Positions 25,504 through 33,891 are shown, counted from the first letter of the stretch. The stretch: DNA of 64,000 nucleotides from Bacillota bacterium (GCA_023457255.1 JAEWMB010000042.1:62001-126000); one strand, 5' to 3'. Notes: generated by a model from the letters alone, not told the origin. Translations and numbers: made by a program.

Positions 25504-27035
25504 TACAGGGAACGATGTCTAGTGCGGGGAAAAGTCTATTAGTAACAGCTTTTTGCCGTATTCTAAAACAGGATGGTTATAAGGTAGCTCCATTTAAGTC
25601 ACAGAACATGGCTCTGAATTCCTTTATTACGGAAGATGGTTATGAGATGGGAAGAGCACAAGTAGTACAGGCAGAGGCAGCAGGAATAAAGCCAAGTGTA
25701 TTGATGAATCCAATTCTTCTTAAGCCGACGACGGATGTTGGCTCTCAGGTCATTGTGAATGGAGAAGTTCGTGGCAATATGACAGCTTCTAACTACTTTA
25801 AATATAAAAAAGAACTTATTCCTGAAATCCTGAAAGCCTATGATACGCTTGACAAAGAGTATGACATTATCGTGATTGAAGGGGCGGGAAGCCCGGCAGA
25901 GATTAACCTAAAATCAGAAGACATCGTAAATATGGGAATGGCACGTATGGCAAAAGCGCCGGTTCTTTTGGTTGGCGATATTGATCGTGGTGGAGTATTT
26001 GCACAGCTTTATGGGACGGTTGCATTATTGGAAGAAGAGGAACGTGAAATGATAAAAGGGATGATTATCAATAAGTTTCGCGGGGATGTCAAAATTTTAG
26101 AGCCGGGGCTTGCCATGCTAACGGATAGGCTAAACCCGATTGCTAATATTCCATTCGTCGGAGTAGTACCATATACCAAGGTGGATATAGAAGAAGAGGA
26201 CAGTATCTCAGAACGGTTTCTTAAAAAGACAGCAAAGAAGATTGATATCGCTGTGATTCGTTTGCCAAGAATCTCAAATTATACGGATTTTCATAATTTA
26301 GAGCGTTTTCCGAATATTTCTGTGCGTTACATAACCAAGGTCTCTGAACTTTTTGTGCCGGATATGATTATCTTACCAGGAACGAAAAACACGATTGCCG
26401 ATTTAACTTTTTTAAGAGAAAGCGGCTTAGAGACAGTGATATTAAAGGCAGTATCAAAAGGAACTTTATTATTTGGTATTTGCGGTGGCTATCAGATGCT
26501 GGGAGAATGGCTTCGTGACCCGTTTGGAGTGGAAGGAGGCGGAGAGATCAGAGGCTTATCTCTTCTTCCAATGAATACGGTTTTTGCCAAAGAAAAGACA
26601 AGGAAGCAAAATAGCGGAACGCTTGGTAAAGTAACGGGTATGCTATCTGGGTTAACCGGGAAACCTTATCAAGGGTATGAGATTCACATGGGAGAGAGTA
26701 CATGGACTACAGCCGTATCTGAAGATATGCAGGAAGGTTCTTGTCTTTCAGAAAAAGGTGGAGGAAAGAGTTTGAAGCATAGAGTGATTTCTTCTGTTTT
26801 AATATCCAATGGCTCGAACGTATATGGCACTTATCTTCACGGTATTTTTGATGAGGAAGGAATAGGGAAAGAAATTCTAGGTACTCTATGTAAAAATAAA
26901 GGAATTTTATTAGAAGAGATTTATGAATTTGATTATAGACAACATAAAGAAGAACAATATGATAAGTTAGCAGATGCAGTAAGAAGTGCCCTAGATATGG
27001 ATAAAATCTATCAGATTATGGAGGAAGGCGTATGA
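25485..27035 (+). CDS. cbiP: Adenosylcobyric acid synthase (glutamine-hydrolysing)
   Basis: A 516-residue amidotransferase: N-terminal DTBS-like domain (SIMIQGTMSSAGKSLLVTAF P-loop, FKSQNMALNS, EGAGSPAEINL, GDIDRGGVFAQLYGT) and C-terminal GATase domain (ILPGTKNTIADL, nucleophile loop GICGGYQMLGEWL, then GYEIHMGES and GTYLHGIFD). It amidates side chains b, d, e and g of adenosylcobyrinate a,c-diamide. It overlaps cobD upstream and cobO downstream (4 bases). Confidence 0.94.
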   Translation: MAKSIMIQGTMSSAGKSLLVTAFCRILKQDGYKVAPFKSQNMALNSFITEDGYEMGRAQVVQAEAAGIKPSVLMNPILLKPTTDVGSQVIVNGEVRGNMTASNYFKYKKELIPEILKAYDTLDKEYDIIVIEGAGSPAEINLKSEDIVNMGMARMAKAPVLLVGDIDRGGVFAQLYGTVALLEEEEREMIKGMIINKFRGDVKILEPGLAMLTDRLNPIANIPFVGVVPYTKVDIEEEDSISERFLKKTAKKIDIAVIRLPRISNYTDFHNLERFPNISVRYITKVSELFVPDMIILPGTKNTIADLTFLRESGLETVILKAVSKGTLLFGICGGYQMLGEWLRDPFGVEGGGEIRGLSLLPMNTVFAKEKTRKQNSGTLGKVTGMLSGLTGKPYQGYEIHMGESTWTTAVSEDMQEGSCLSEKGGGKSLKHRVISSVLISNGSNVYGTYLHGIFDEEGIGKEILGTLCKNKGILLEEIYEFDYRQHKEEQYDKLADAVRSALDMDKIYQIMEEGV

Positions 27036-27556
27036 AGGAAACAGGAATGATTCATATTTATTGCGGTGATGGGAAAGGGAAAACTACCGCTTCTATGGGC
27101 TTATCTGTACGCGCGGCAGGCAGTGGACTAAAGGTGCTGGTAGTACAGTTTTTTAAGGATGGAACTTCATCGGAACTTACAATCTTACGTGAACTTACGA
27201 AGGTTACTGTTATGACGGAAGAACGAAACTTCGGCTTCTTCAAGTTTATGAAGGAGGAAGAACGGGCAGTTGCGAAACAAGCGTATCAAGACCTATTACA
27301 AAAAGCTATCCTTCTGTCTAAGGAGGTTGACGTCCTAATTTTAGATGAGATAATCTCTACCTATAGTTATGAAATGATCCAAAGGGATACGTTAGTAGAG
27401 TTTTTAAAAAATAAGCCAAATGATCTGGAAGTTGTTCTTACAGGAAGAGATCCCAAGAAAGAATTACTTGAACTTGCGGATTATGTTACAGAGATGAAGA
27501 AGGTAAAGCATCCTTATGATAAAAATCAGCCTGCCAGATTAGGGATTGAGTATTAA
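27032..27556 (+). CDS. cobO: Cob(I)alamin adenosyltransferase, CobA/CobO/BtuR type
   Basis: A 174-residue P-loop enzyme transferring the 5'-deoxyadenosyl group from ATP to Co(I) corrinoid. It has IHIYCGDGKGKTTASMGLSV with the inverted P-loop of the family, VLVVQFFKDG, DVLILDEI and VVLTGRDPKKELLELADYVTEM. It is the last gene of the cobalamin locus and overlaps cbiP by 4 bases. No clear intrinsic terminator follows it; a degenerate repeat region and the serS promoter come next. Confidence 0.93.
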   Translation: MKETGMIHIYCGDGKGKTTASMGLSVRAAGSGLKVLVVQFFKDGTSSELTILRELTKVTVMTEERNFGFFKFMKEEERAVAKQAYQDLLQKAILLSKEVDVLILDEIISTYSYEMIQRDTLVEFLKNKPNDLEVVLTGRDPKKELLELADYVTEMKKVKHPYDKNQPARLGIEY

Positions 27557-27636
27557 GGAGAGGAAGGAACAATTTTACACGCTATGGAGACTAATGGTGA
27601 TTAGATTACAAAGCATTTTCAGCAGCTTGCTTAACC

Positions 27637-27744
27637 ACTAGAAAATAGACACAAGAAGATAGCTATTAGAAAATAGTTCTTGAGCAATGGCTATTTGAAA
27701 ATATCATAGAATGAGAGCTATTTGAAAATATCTACTTGAAAATA
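27637..27744 (+). repeat. Degenerate repeats with ~28-base period
   Basis: The segment contains GCTATT(A/T)GAAAATA at 27662-27675, 27690-27703 and 27717-27730, plus partial copies CTAGAAAATA near 27638 and CTTGAAAATA near 27735. Spacing is about 28, 28, 27 and then 14 bases. The last copy overlaps the serS promoter -35 box. Confidence 0.6.
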
Positions 27745-27764
27745 TGGAATAAATAGATTATAAT
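27736..27764 (+). promoter_or_regulatory. serS promoter
   Basis: TTGAAA at 27736-27741 and TATAAT at 27759-27764 with a 17-base spacer, about 25 bases before the T-box leader. Confidence 0.7.
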
Positions 27765-27784
27765 AAGCAAAACTATAAGTTATT

Positions 27785-28016
27785 ACGGTGTTGATAAAAG
27801 CTGCGATTTTGGTATTTGTTCAGAGAGCCGATGGTTGGTGTGAATCGGTCAGAGAAAAAATCTTTCCACTTTTGGAGCCGGCAGTGAAAGCTGCAAGGTT
27901 AGTACCCTTTAACGTACTTTATTGAGTGGCCGATATTCGGCAATTTGGGTGGCAACGCGGAATCCTTTCGTCCCATGTGAAAAATGCATGAGGTGAAAGG
28001 TTTTTTTATATTCTTT
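27785..28016 (+). promoter_or_regulatory. T-box riboswitch of serS with terminator
   Basis: The Stem I apical part CAGAGAGCCGATGG-TTGGTGTGAATCGG (27821-27848) and the T-box sequence AATTTGGGTGGCAACGCGG (27942-27960) are clear. The T-box is followed by a terminator with arms CCTTTC and GAAAGG and a TTTTTTT tail ending near 28009. The leader senses uncharged tRNA and allows transcription of serS. The specifier codon is inferred to be serine from the gene downstream; it was not unambiguously located. Confidence 0.92.
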
Positions 28017-28185
28017 TTTACCTCAGCACGCAGTGTGACGGTCGATTATAGCTCTTTTCCGGCAGGAAACAGAGGGAAGATGGTTAGTAAAAAGCATCTT
28101 CCCATATCAAAAGTCACAAAATATATTAATGCTCTTGTAATATAAAAATGAGAAAGGGGAAAAGATTTATAAATTTTTCCCTCGG

Positions 28186-28248
28186 CAAGTTTGTGTCTGC
28201 GCTGCAACCACAAACTTGATATGCAAAAAAAGCAGTGCAGAAATGAGG
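28186..28248 (+). promoter_or_regulatory. Second structured element directly before serS
   Basis: CAAGTTTGTG (28186-28195) and CACAAACTTG (28209-28218) form a perfect 10-base stem. The enclosed CTGCGCTGC (28197-28205) can alternatively pair with GCAGTGCAG (28232-28240) next to the GAGG ribosome-binding site. It lies between the T-box terminator and the ATG. Confidence 0.5.
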
Positions 28249-28253
28249 ATACA

Positions 28254-29531
28254 ATGTTAGATGTAAAATTTGTAAGAGAAAATCCTGAAGTTGTAAAACA
28301 AAATATTAAGAAGAAGTTTCAGGACCATAAGCTTCCGCTAGTAGAGGAAGTGATTGAATTAGATGCTTTGTCTAGAAACACAAAAGGAGAGGCAGACAGT
28401 CTAAGGGCAGAGCGGAATACGATTTCTAAAAAAATCGGTAGCTTCATGGCTCAGGGAAAACGAGAAGAAGCGGAAGAATTGAAGCAGCTTGTTACAAAGG
28501 AGTCTGAGCGTTTAGCCGAGCTTGAAGCCAAAGAAAATGAGTTCCAAGAGAGAATTAAGAGAATTATGATGACACTTCCCAATATCATTGACGAAAGTGT
28601 ACCTATTGGTAAAGATGACAGTGAGAATGTGGAAATCAAGCGTTATGGTGAGCCTGTGGTTCCTGATTTTGATATTCCGTATCACGCAGAAATTATGGAG
28701 AAATTCAACGGTTTGGACCTCGATAGTGCAAGAAAGGTAGCTGGAAACGGCTTCTATTATCTAATGGGAGACATCGCCAGACTTCATTCCGCAGTAATTT
28801 CTTATGCAAGAGATTTTATGATTGATCGTGGATTTACGTACTGTATCCCTCCATTTATGATTCGCAGCGACGTTGTTACCGGCGTTATGAGTTTTGCCGA
28901 GATGGATGCCATGATGTATAAGATTGAAGGTGAAGATCTTTATCTTATTGGAACAAGTGAACATTCCATGATTGGTAAGTTTATAGATACCATATTACCG
29001 GAGGAGACTCTTCCGCAGACTTTAACCAGTTATTCTCCATGCTTCCGTAAAGAAAAAGGTGCCCATGGAATTGAGGAAAGAGGGGTTTACCGTATCCATC
29101 AATTTGAAAAGCAGGAAATGATTGTTGTATGTAAACCGGAAGAAAGCATGATGTGGTTTGAGAAGCTATGGCAGAATACCGTTGATTTGTTCCGTTCGTT
29201 AGATATCCCTGTACGCACTTTAGAGTGTTGTTCCGGGGACCTTGCAGACCTTAAGGTGAAATCATTTGACGTGGAAGCCTGGTCTCCAAGACAAAAGAAG
29301 TACTTTGAAGTAGGCAGCTGTTCTAACCTTGGGGATGCTCAGGCTCGCCGTCTAAAGATACGTGTGGTAGGGGAAGGCGGTAAGTATTTTGCCCATACCC
29401 TTAATAACACAGTCGTTGCACCTCCTCGAATGCTAATTGCGTTCTTAGAGAATAATTTGAATGAGGACGGAAGCGTGAACATTCCAAAAGCGCTGCAGCC
29501 ATACATGGGTGGTAAGACTATAATTAAGTAA
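28254..29531 (+). CDS. serS: Seryl-tRNA synthetase
   Basis: A 425-residue class II synthetase. The N-terminal tRNA-binding arm is a long antiparallel coiled coil (about residues 25-105, rich in Glu/Lys/Arg and heptads), followed by the catalytic domain with motif 2 (CFRKEKGAHGIEERGVYRIH) and motif 3 (NNTVVAPPRMLIAFLENN). It charges tRNA-Ser. The start MLDVKFVRENPEVVKQN at 28254 matches SerRS proteins; the upstream frame to 28191 is leader. T-box control fits the class. An intrinsic terminator follows. Confidence 0.95.
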   Translation: MLDVKFVRENPEVVKQNIKKKFQDHKLPLVEEVIELDALSRNTKGEADSLRAERNTISKKIGSFMAQGKREEAEELKQLVTKESERLAELEAKENEFQERIKRIMMTLPNIIDESVPIGKDDSENVEIKRYGEPVVPDFDIPYHAEIMEKFNGLDLDSARKVAGNGFYYLMGDIARLHSAVISYARDFMIDRGFTYCIPPFMIRSDVVTGVMSFAEMDAMMYKIEGEDLYLIGTSEHSMIGKFIDTILPEETLPQTLTSYSPCFRKEKGAHGIEERGVYRIHQFEKQEMIVVCKPEESMMWFEKLWQNTVDLFRSLDIPVRTLECCSGDLADLKVKSFDVEAWSPRQKKYFEVGSCSNLGDAQARRLKIRVVGEGGKYFAHTLNNTVVAPPRMLIAFLENNLNEDGSVNIPKALQPYMGGKTIIK

Positions 29532-29558
29532 TAATATTAAATTTGATTTATATAAGAG

Positions 29559-29604
29559 ATGCCAAAGTAGATTAGATTTCTAAATTACTTTGGCATTCTT
29601 TTGC
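29559..29604 (+). terminator. serS intrinsic terminator
   Basis: ATGCCAAAGTA (29559-29569) pairs with TACTTTGGCAT (29586-29596), followed by TCTTTTGC. Confidence 0.8.
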
Positions 29605-29691
29605 ATCTTAGACGGAATGATATGCAGAAGCTGCTTTTTAAGTCTCTTAGGAAGCCTTAGGAAGAAGTTATATTGTTTTAGTAAATAATGG

Positions 29692-29720
29692 TTGACATCT
29701 AAGAAGTGAGGTGTTATTCT
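29692..29720 (+). promoter_or_regulatory. Promoter of the ABC exporter leader
   Basis: TTGACA at 29692-29697 and TATTCT at 29715-29720 with a 17-base spacer. The predicted transcript starts near 29727, just before the leader ORF ribosome-binding site. Confidence 0.75.
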
Positions 29721-29752
29721 AAACAGAAATATTTTAAGGAGTCAGATCAAAC

Positions 29753-29806
29753 ATGAGAAATTTTGTATACGTCTTTTCCATTTGTATTCCAGAACTAAGA
29801 CATTAG
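29753..29806 (+). CDS. Candidate 17-residue leader peptide
   Basis: The ORF encodes MRNFVYVFSICIPELRH. An AAGGAG ribosome-binding site lies at 29736-29741. It is positioned between a strong promoter and an intrinsic terminator that precede an ABC exporter operon. Its hydrophobic core (FVYVFSICI) resembles in character the stalling peptides before antibiotic-resistance genes, though no specific match is claimed. Its last codons contain AAGACAT, which pairs with ATGTCTT downstream. The role as a regulatory leader is inference. Confidence 0.6.
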   Translation: MRNFVYVFSICIPELRH

Positions 29807-29975
29807 CCGTGGCTATGATGCATAGTCACAAAAACAGGGAATTCCCCTGTGGCAGAGATGTCTTTTGAGGCTATGCGGTAAAGACGATACCATATGATAT
29901 CATTGTAGTTTTAAACCGCTATGAAAAACGTAACAGAATATGATATTCTGAAACGTTAAGGATAGCGGTTTTTTA
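29797..29975 (+). promoter_or_regulatory. Attenuator with alternative hairpins and intrinsic terminator
   Basis: Readable stems: AAGACAT (29797-29803) with ATGTCTT (29858-29864), enclosing GTGGCTATG/CATAGTCAC (29809-29829) and ACAGGG/CCCTGT (29834-29850); GTCTTT (29860-29865) with AAAGAC (29880-29885); GCGGT (29875-29879) with ACCGC (29915-29919). The terminator is AAACCGCTAT (29913-29922) with ATAGCGGTTT (29962-29971), an inner AGAATAT/ATATTCT stem, and a T tail. GCGGT-ACCGC pairing would break the terminator stem, giving an antiterminator. Confidence 0.7.
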
Positions 29976-30062
29976 ATTTATAATGAGGAAAAGTTTGGGA
30001 GTTATGCTTTTTCTTGTTATAATTTCATTTCTTTATGTTCTGACTGATATGGGAGGAGAAAT

Positions 30063-31049
30063 ATGGAGCAGAGAATAATAATTCAGGCACAGAATCTATC
30101 TAAGACATTCCGTGTGAAAGAAAAACGAAAAGGGCTTAGGGGAAGCCTTCGTTCCATTGTAAAGCCAAGCTATAAAGAGATTAAAGCGGTGGAGAACATC
30201 AGCTTTTGTGTAGCGGAAGGTGAAATTATAGCATTTATTGGACCAAATGGCGCTGGAAAAAGCACCACAATTAAGATGTTAACCGGAATTTTATATCCCA
30301 GTACCGGAGAGGCTATGGTAGAGGACATCAATCCCTGCAAAAAAAGAAAACAGCTTGCCTATAAGATTGGTACCGTATTTGGGCAGAAGGAGCAGCTTTG
30401 GACACATTTAACTCCCTATGACAATTTCAAGTTCTTTGGAGCAGTGTATGATATCGCAGAGGAGGAAGTAGAAGTCCGTATAGAGGAGCTAAAAAGTACG
30501 TTCGAATTAAGCGAGTTTATGAATACTCCGGTAAGAAATTTATCACTTGGACAGCGGATACGCTGTGAGATAGTGGCATCCCTGATCCACAGACCCAAGA
30601 TATTATTCTTAGATGAACCGACCATAGGGCTTGATCCGGTAGTAAAGGAAAATATCCGTACCTTGATTAAGAAGATGAATAAAGAATTTGGTATGACCGT
30701 ATTTTTAACCAGCCATGATGTCGGAGATATAGAGAAATTATGTAAGAGAATTATTATCGTGAATCATGGGAAGATCGTGTTGGATGATTCTATGGAAAAG
30801 GTAAAATACCATTATCTTGATAAGAAAATAATTGAAATAAAGATGAAAGAGGAGATGATACTGCCAAGTCTTTCTGGCGTAACACTATTAAAGAGCAAGG
30901 GAGTAAATCTAAAGCTTGAAGTAGACACCAAGATTATCGGCATTCAGGAGGTTTTAAAGTGGCTTGATACGGATAATCTGATGGATATCACAATTTCTAA
31001 TGTCCCACTGGAGAACATAATAACTCAAATCTATAAGGAAAGAAGTTAA
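30063..31049 (+). CDS. ABC-2 type exporter ATP-binding protein
   Basis: A 328-residue ABC ATPase of the COG4586-like group. Walker A is GPNGAGKST (about 60-68), the Q-loop region VFGQKEQLWTHLTPYDN, signature LSLGQRIRCE, Walker B ILFLDEPTIGLD and H-loop TSHD. The N-terminal extension (KRKGLRGSLRSIVKPSYKE) and C-terminal domain are typical of this group. With two 260-residue permeases it forms an exporter whose substrate is unknown. GGAGGAGAA precedes the ATG. Upstream is the leader/attenuator at 29692-29975, which suggests induction by a ribosome- or metabolite-linked signal. Confidence 0.88.
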   Translation: MEQRIIIQAQNLSKTFRVKEKRKGLRGSLRSIVKPSYKEIKAVENISFCVAEGEIIAFIGPNGAGKSTTIKMLTGILYPSTGEAMVEDINPCKKRKQLAYKIGTVFGQKEQLWTHLTPYDNFKFFGAVYDIAEEEVEVRIEELKSTFELSEFMNTPVRNLSLGQRIRCEIVASLIHRPKILFLDEPTIGLDPVVKENIRTLIKKMNKEFGMTVFLTSHDVGDIEKLCKRIIIVNHGKIVLDDSMEKVKYHYLDKKIIEIKMKEEMILPSLSGVTLLKSKGVNLKLEVDTKIIGIQEVLKWLDTDNLMDITISNVPLENIITQIYKERS

Positions 31050-31065
31050 CGCTTTCAATAAGAAA

Positions 31066-31089
31066 GGCGCTTGCGCCAGAATCGGGGGA
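31066..31089 (+). promoter_or_regulatory. Stem-loop immediately before the permease ribosome-binding site
   Basis: GGCG (31066-31069) and CGCC (31074-31077) pair around CTTG, followed by AGAATCGGGGG and the start codon, as for cobS and nfeD. Confidence 0.45.
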
Positions 31090-31091
31090 AT

Positions 31092-31883
31092 ATGAGAAAA
31101 TATCTGTTTATCTACAAAACAACCTTAATAGAAACCTTACAATATATAGTTAATATTTTTTTAGGATTTATATCCTTCTTTCTAGTAATCTTTGTATTTT
31201 TAAATCTTTGGCAATACATTTATTCCGATTCATCCAATATCATGGAAGGCTATTCGATGACACAGATGGTTTGGTATGTCATACTCACGGAAATCATGTG
31301 GTTTGGCAATCGGAACGGGTTACTGATAAATCAAATCAGTAATGATATTAAAAGCGGGTCGGTTGCTTATGGGTTAAACAAACCTTATAATTATCTGTAC
31401 TATACCATAGTAAAGCATTTTGGAGATGTCACGATAAAGTTGTTTTTATATTTATTTGCCGGTATTTTTATGGGGCTAATGTTTGTAGGGCGATTGCCGA
31501 ATTTTCAATTTCAGAAGCTTCCTTTCATAGCGCTTACGTTCTTACTTGGCTTATTTGTAAATGCTTTGATACGTATCGTAGTCAGTATCAGCTCTTTTTG
31601 GATAGAGGATGCAAAACCAATCCACTGGATGTATGATAAGTTAATTTTGGTGATTGGGACTTTGTTTCCGGTAGAGATGTTTCCGATTTGGCTGCAGCCG
31701 TTCATAAGGTGTTCTCCGATTTTTGTTATTACCTACGGGCCGGCTAAATTAATTATTGATTTTAGTATGGAGATGTTTTTACAGGTTGTATCTGCACAGA
31801 TTGTCTATCTTGTGATTGTTATTATAATATTAACGATGCTATATCAAAAAGGGGTGAAGCGCTTAAATGTTAACGGTGGCTAA
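31092..31883 (+). CDS. ABC-2 type exporter permease, subunit 1
   Basis: About 263 residues, with roughly six hydrophobic membrane segments and almost no soluble domain, matching the ABC-2 permease group that pairs with COG4586 ATPases (COG4587/COG3694). The ATG at 31092 follows a GGGGG ribosome-binding site; the upstream TTG frame from 31071 encodes a stem-loop. It overlaps the second permease by 17 bases. The transported substrate cannot be read from sequence. Confidence 0.82.
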   Translation: MRKYLFIYKTTLIETLQYIVNIFLGFISFFLVIFVFLNLWQYIYSDSSNIMEGYSMTQMVWYVILTEIMWFGNRNGLLINQISNDIKSGSVAYGLNKPYNYLYYTIVKHFGDVTIKLFLYLFAGIFMGLMFVGRLPNFQFQKLPFIALTFLLGLFVNALIRIVVSISSFWIEDAKPIHWMYDKLILVIGTLFPVEMFPIWLQPFIRCSPIFVITYGPAKLIIDFSMEMFLQVVSAQIVYLVIVIIILTMLYQKGVKRLNVNGG

Positions 31884-32661
31884 GAAAGAATTAAAATTAG
31901 TATGGTTGTCTGTAAAATATAATTTGATGAAGGAAATGTTAAATCGCACCAGTTTTTTAATGAATGTTATTTTTATGATTTTAAATAATGCAAGTTTTAT
32001 CATCCAATGGCTGATTTTATTCCAGTTAAAGAAGGATATCGGAGGCTATGAAATGAATGATGTTTTAACCCTTTGGGCACTGGCGGCAAGTACCTATGGA
32101 ATCTCCCATATCTTCTTTTTTGGGGCATATCATCTTCCGAATCTCATTATGAATGGAAAATTAGATGCATTTTTAGTTCAGCCAAAGAATACCTTGCTAA
32201 GCATTTGCAGTTCTAAGAGCAGTACCTCTGCGATAGGGGATTTAATCTATGGGTATTTGGTTATTATAATCTTTGATTTTAGTATTCAAAGACTATTACT
32301 ATTTACTTATTTCACTGTTCTGGGTGGAATAACCCTGACTGCTTTTTCGGTAATTGTAGGAAGTTCCTCCTTTTTATTCGTCAGAGGAGATATTCTTGCA
32401 GATAATCTCAATGGAGCGATGATTCATATTTCAACCTACCCAGAAGGGATATTTAAAGGTACTGTTCGATTGTTACTCTATACCATAATTCCGGTTGGAA
32501 TAGTAAATTATCTGCCAATCCTGGTACTTAGAGAATTTAAGGGAATTTATTTGGCTGCGGTTACGCTATTTGCGGTATTTTTAACAACACTTGCCTTTTG
32601 GGTATTTCATAAAGGCTTAAAACGATATTCCTCTAGTAATTTGATGAGTGCAAGAGTATAA
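31867..32661 (+). CDS. ABC-2 type exporter permease, subunit 2
   Basis: A 264-residue membrane protein with about six hydrophobic segments, including a characteristic YPEGIFKGTVRLLLYTIIPVGIVNYLP near the C-terminus (SYPEGIFKG and PVGIVNYLP are typical of COG3694-like permeases). It completes the three-gene exporter. The start overlaps the previous permease, indicating translational coupling. A weakly structured region and the RDAC gene follow. Confidence 0.83.
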   Translation: MLTVAKKELKLVWLSVKYNLMKEMLNRTSFLMNVIFMILNNASFIIQWLILFQLKKDIGGYEMNDVLTLWALAASTYGISHIFFFGAYHLPNLIMNGKLDAFLVQPKNTLLSICSSKSSTSAIGDLIYGYLVIIIFDFSIQRLLLFTYFTVLGGITLTAFSVIVGSSSFLFVRGDILADNLNGAMIHISTYPEGIFKGTVRLLLYTIIPVGIVNYLPILVLREFKGIYLAAVTLFAVFLTTLAFWVFHKGLKRYSSSNLMSARV

Positions 32662-32744
32662 TGATTGATAAATTTCAATGAAACTCGTGCTAAGTTTCCT
32701 AGTTAGCCTTCCTACTGCGGTTGTTTTTTGAAGCTGCTAATACT

Positions 32745-32768
32745 CAAGTTTGCCGCAGCACAAACTTA
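32745..32768 (+). promoter_or_regulatory. AAGTTTG/CAAACTT hairpin upstream of the RDAC gene
   Basis: AAGTTTG (32746-32752) pairs with CAAACTT (32761-32767) around CCGCAGCA. Outside it, AATACT (near 32738) can pair with AGTATT (near 32777). The inner stem resembles the element before serS. Confidence 0.4.
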
Positions 32769-32821
32769 CATTCAGCAGTATTAAGGCGATGAAAATGAAA
32801 AGAATTCATGGAGGTAGTTAA

Positions 32822-33079
32822 ATGAAATATATCTCAATTGCAGAATTGCTAACCTTAAATCAAAAAATTAAAGAGGAAAATTTGCCTTACCGGATACATT
32901 TAAGAGATGCTTGCGGAAAGCAATCTTTATGGATAGAGTTTTTAGAGGAAGGGACAGATGATAAAGACGAAAATAAAAAGCAGATGCTAGAGGAGTTATT
33001 AAAACAATACTTTCATACTTTACATTTTACGATAGAATTTAGTGAAGATAGGATTAATTTTTGGATATCAGCGGATTAA
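32822..33079 (+). CDS. Small RDAC-motif protein
   Basis: An 85-residue acidic protein with a strong GGAGG ribosome-binding site. It contains IHLRDACGKQSLWIEF at about residues 24-39, followed by an acidic spacer and a helix-strand C-terminus. I recall short clostridial proteins described by an RDAC motif, but their function is not known to me. It follows the ABC exporter after 160 bases and is closed by its own terminator, so it may be a separate unit. Confidence 0.65.
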   Translation: MKYISIAELLTLNQKIKEENLPYRIHLRDACGKQSLWIEFLEEGTDDKDENKKQMLEELLKQYFHTLHFTIEFSEDRINFWISAD

Positions 33080-33139
33080 GAGAATGCTTTCAATAATTTA
33101 ATCGTATTAAAAGGTTTGATTAGCAGGTAAGGAAAATTT

Positions 33140-33190
33140 ACGCCATCCTATTCCCCTTTTTAGGGAGAGTAAGCTGGCGTATTTTTTCTT
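33140..33190 (+). terminator. Intrinsic terminator after the RDAC gene
   Basis: ACGCCA (33140-33145) with TGGCGT (33175-33180), an inner CCCC/GGG stem, and ATTTTTTCTTT. Confidence 0.75.
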
Positions 33191-33300
33191 TATAAGAAGT
33201 TGTGTTAAGTTACTCTAAAAAGCTCTGATAAGGATGTAAATGTGGGTGTTTTGCTAGTAGAACTAGCGGATTTGATTGGATATACGCCTTATTGCATTTT

Positions 33301-33891
33301 CTATTGCTTTGCATCATAGGTAAAAATCATGTATCGGTCTCGATTATCAGTATCACGGATGGCATAAACAGCTACATCTTTTTCTAATTGAAAAGGAGTC
33401 TGCTGATTCAAAAAATTGGTATACTCCTCATCCGGATAATATAAAATTAATGCTGCCTTACGAGGATGCTGATGTACCGAATCTAATATATGATGTACAA
33501 CACTACTAAAGATAGGGAAAGAAAATGGATTAAAAAAATAAAACACAGAATCCTTATCACCAACCTCATAAGCAGTAGCATAGATTGCCTCAAATCGAAT
33601 TGCATCTTTGTGCGGACCATTGTAGGTTTCTAAATTTTTTTGTGCACACTGGTAAAAAAACTCATTATATTCAACTCCAACTGTTTTACAACGAAACTTA
33701 TGATGAATATAAAAATTTAAACGGCCTTTTCCGCATCCAAAATCAACAAGAATATCCTCCTTGCTTAGCGGATAAGCTTGAAAAAGCTGTTCTAGTACCT
33801 CGTAAGGTGTCGGCTCATAGCGATGAAAATGATAAGTATCTTTTCCATCCCGCTGAATCCCTTCTGTTTGAATGTTTAGTAATTTATCCAT
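33301..33891 (-). CDS. Class I SAM-dependent methyltransferase
   Basis: A 196-residue protein with the SAM-binding motif I ILVDFGCGKGRLNFYIHH (about 47-64) and a following acidic-ended strand TVGVEYNEFF. Later strands such as DSVFYFFNPFS fit the class I fold. There is no domain indicating a target, which could be a small molecule or a macromolecule. It stands alone on the minus strand; the 390-base upstream region is shared with the divergent hsp20 gene. Confidence 0.82.
   Translation of the reverse strand: MDKLLNIQTEGIQRDGKDTYHFHRYEPTPYEVLEQLFQAYPLSKEDILVDFGCGKGRLNFYIHHKFRCKTVGVEYNEFFYQCAQKNLETYNGPHKDAIRFEAIYATAYEVGDKDSVFYFFNPFSFPIFSSVVHHILDSVHQHPRKAALILYYPDEEYTNFLNQQTPFQLEKDVAVYAIRDTDNRDRYMIFTYDAKQ

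Noticed and set aside
29753..29975. A tRNA or known riboswitch before the ABC exporter
   Set aside because: No cloverleaf or TPsiC-like sequence and no known riboswitch core; the leader-peptide attenuator explains the hairpins better.
31047..31060. CcpA cre-like site (TGAAAGCGTTAACT on the minus strand)
   Set aside because: One mismatch to consensus and located at the end of the ABC ATPase gene, not at a carbohydrate promoter; likely chance.
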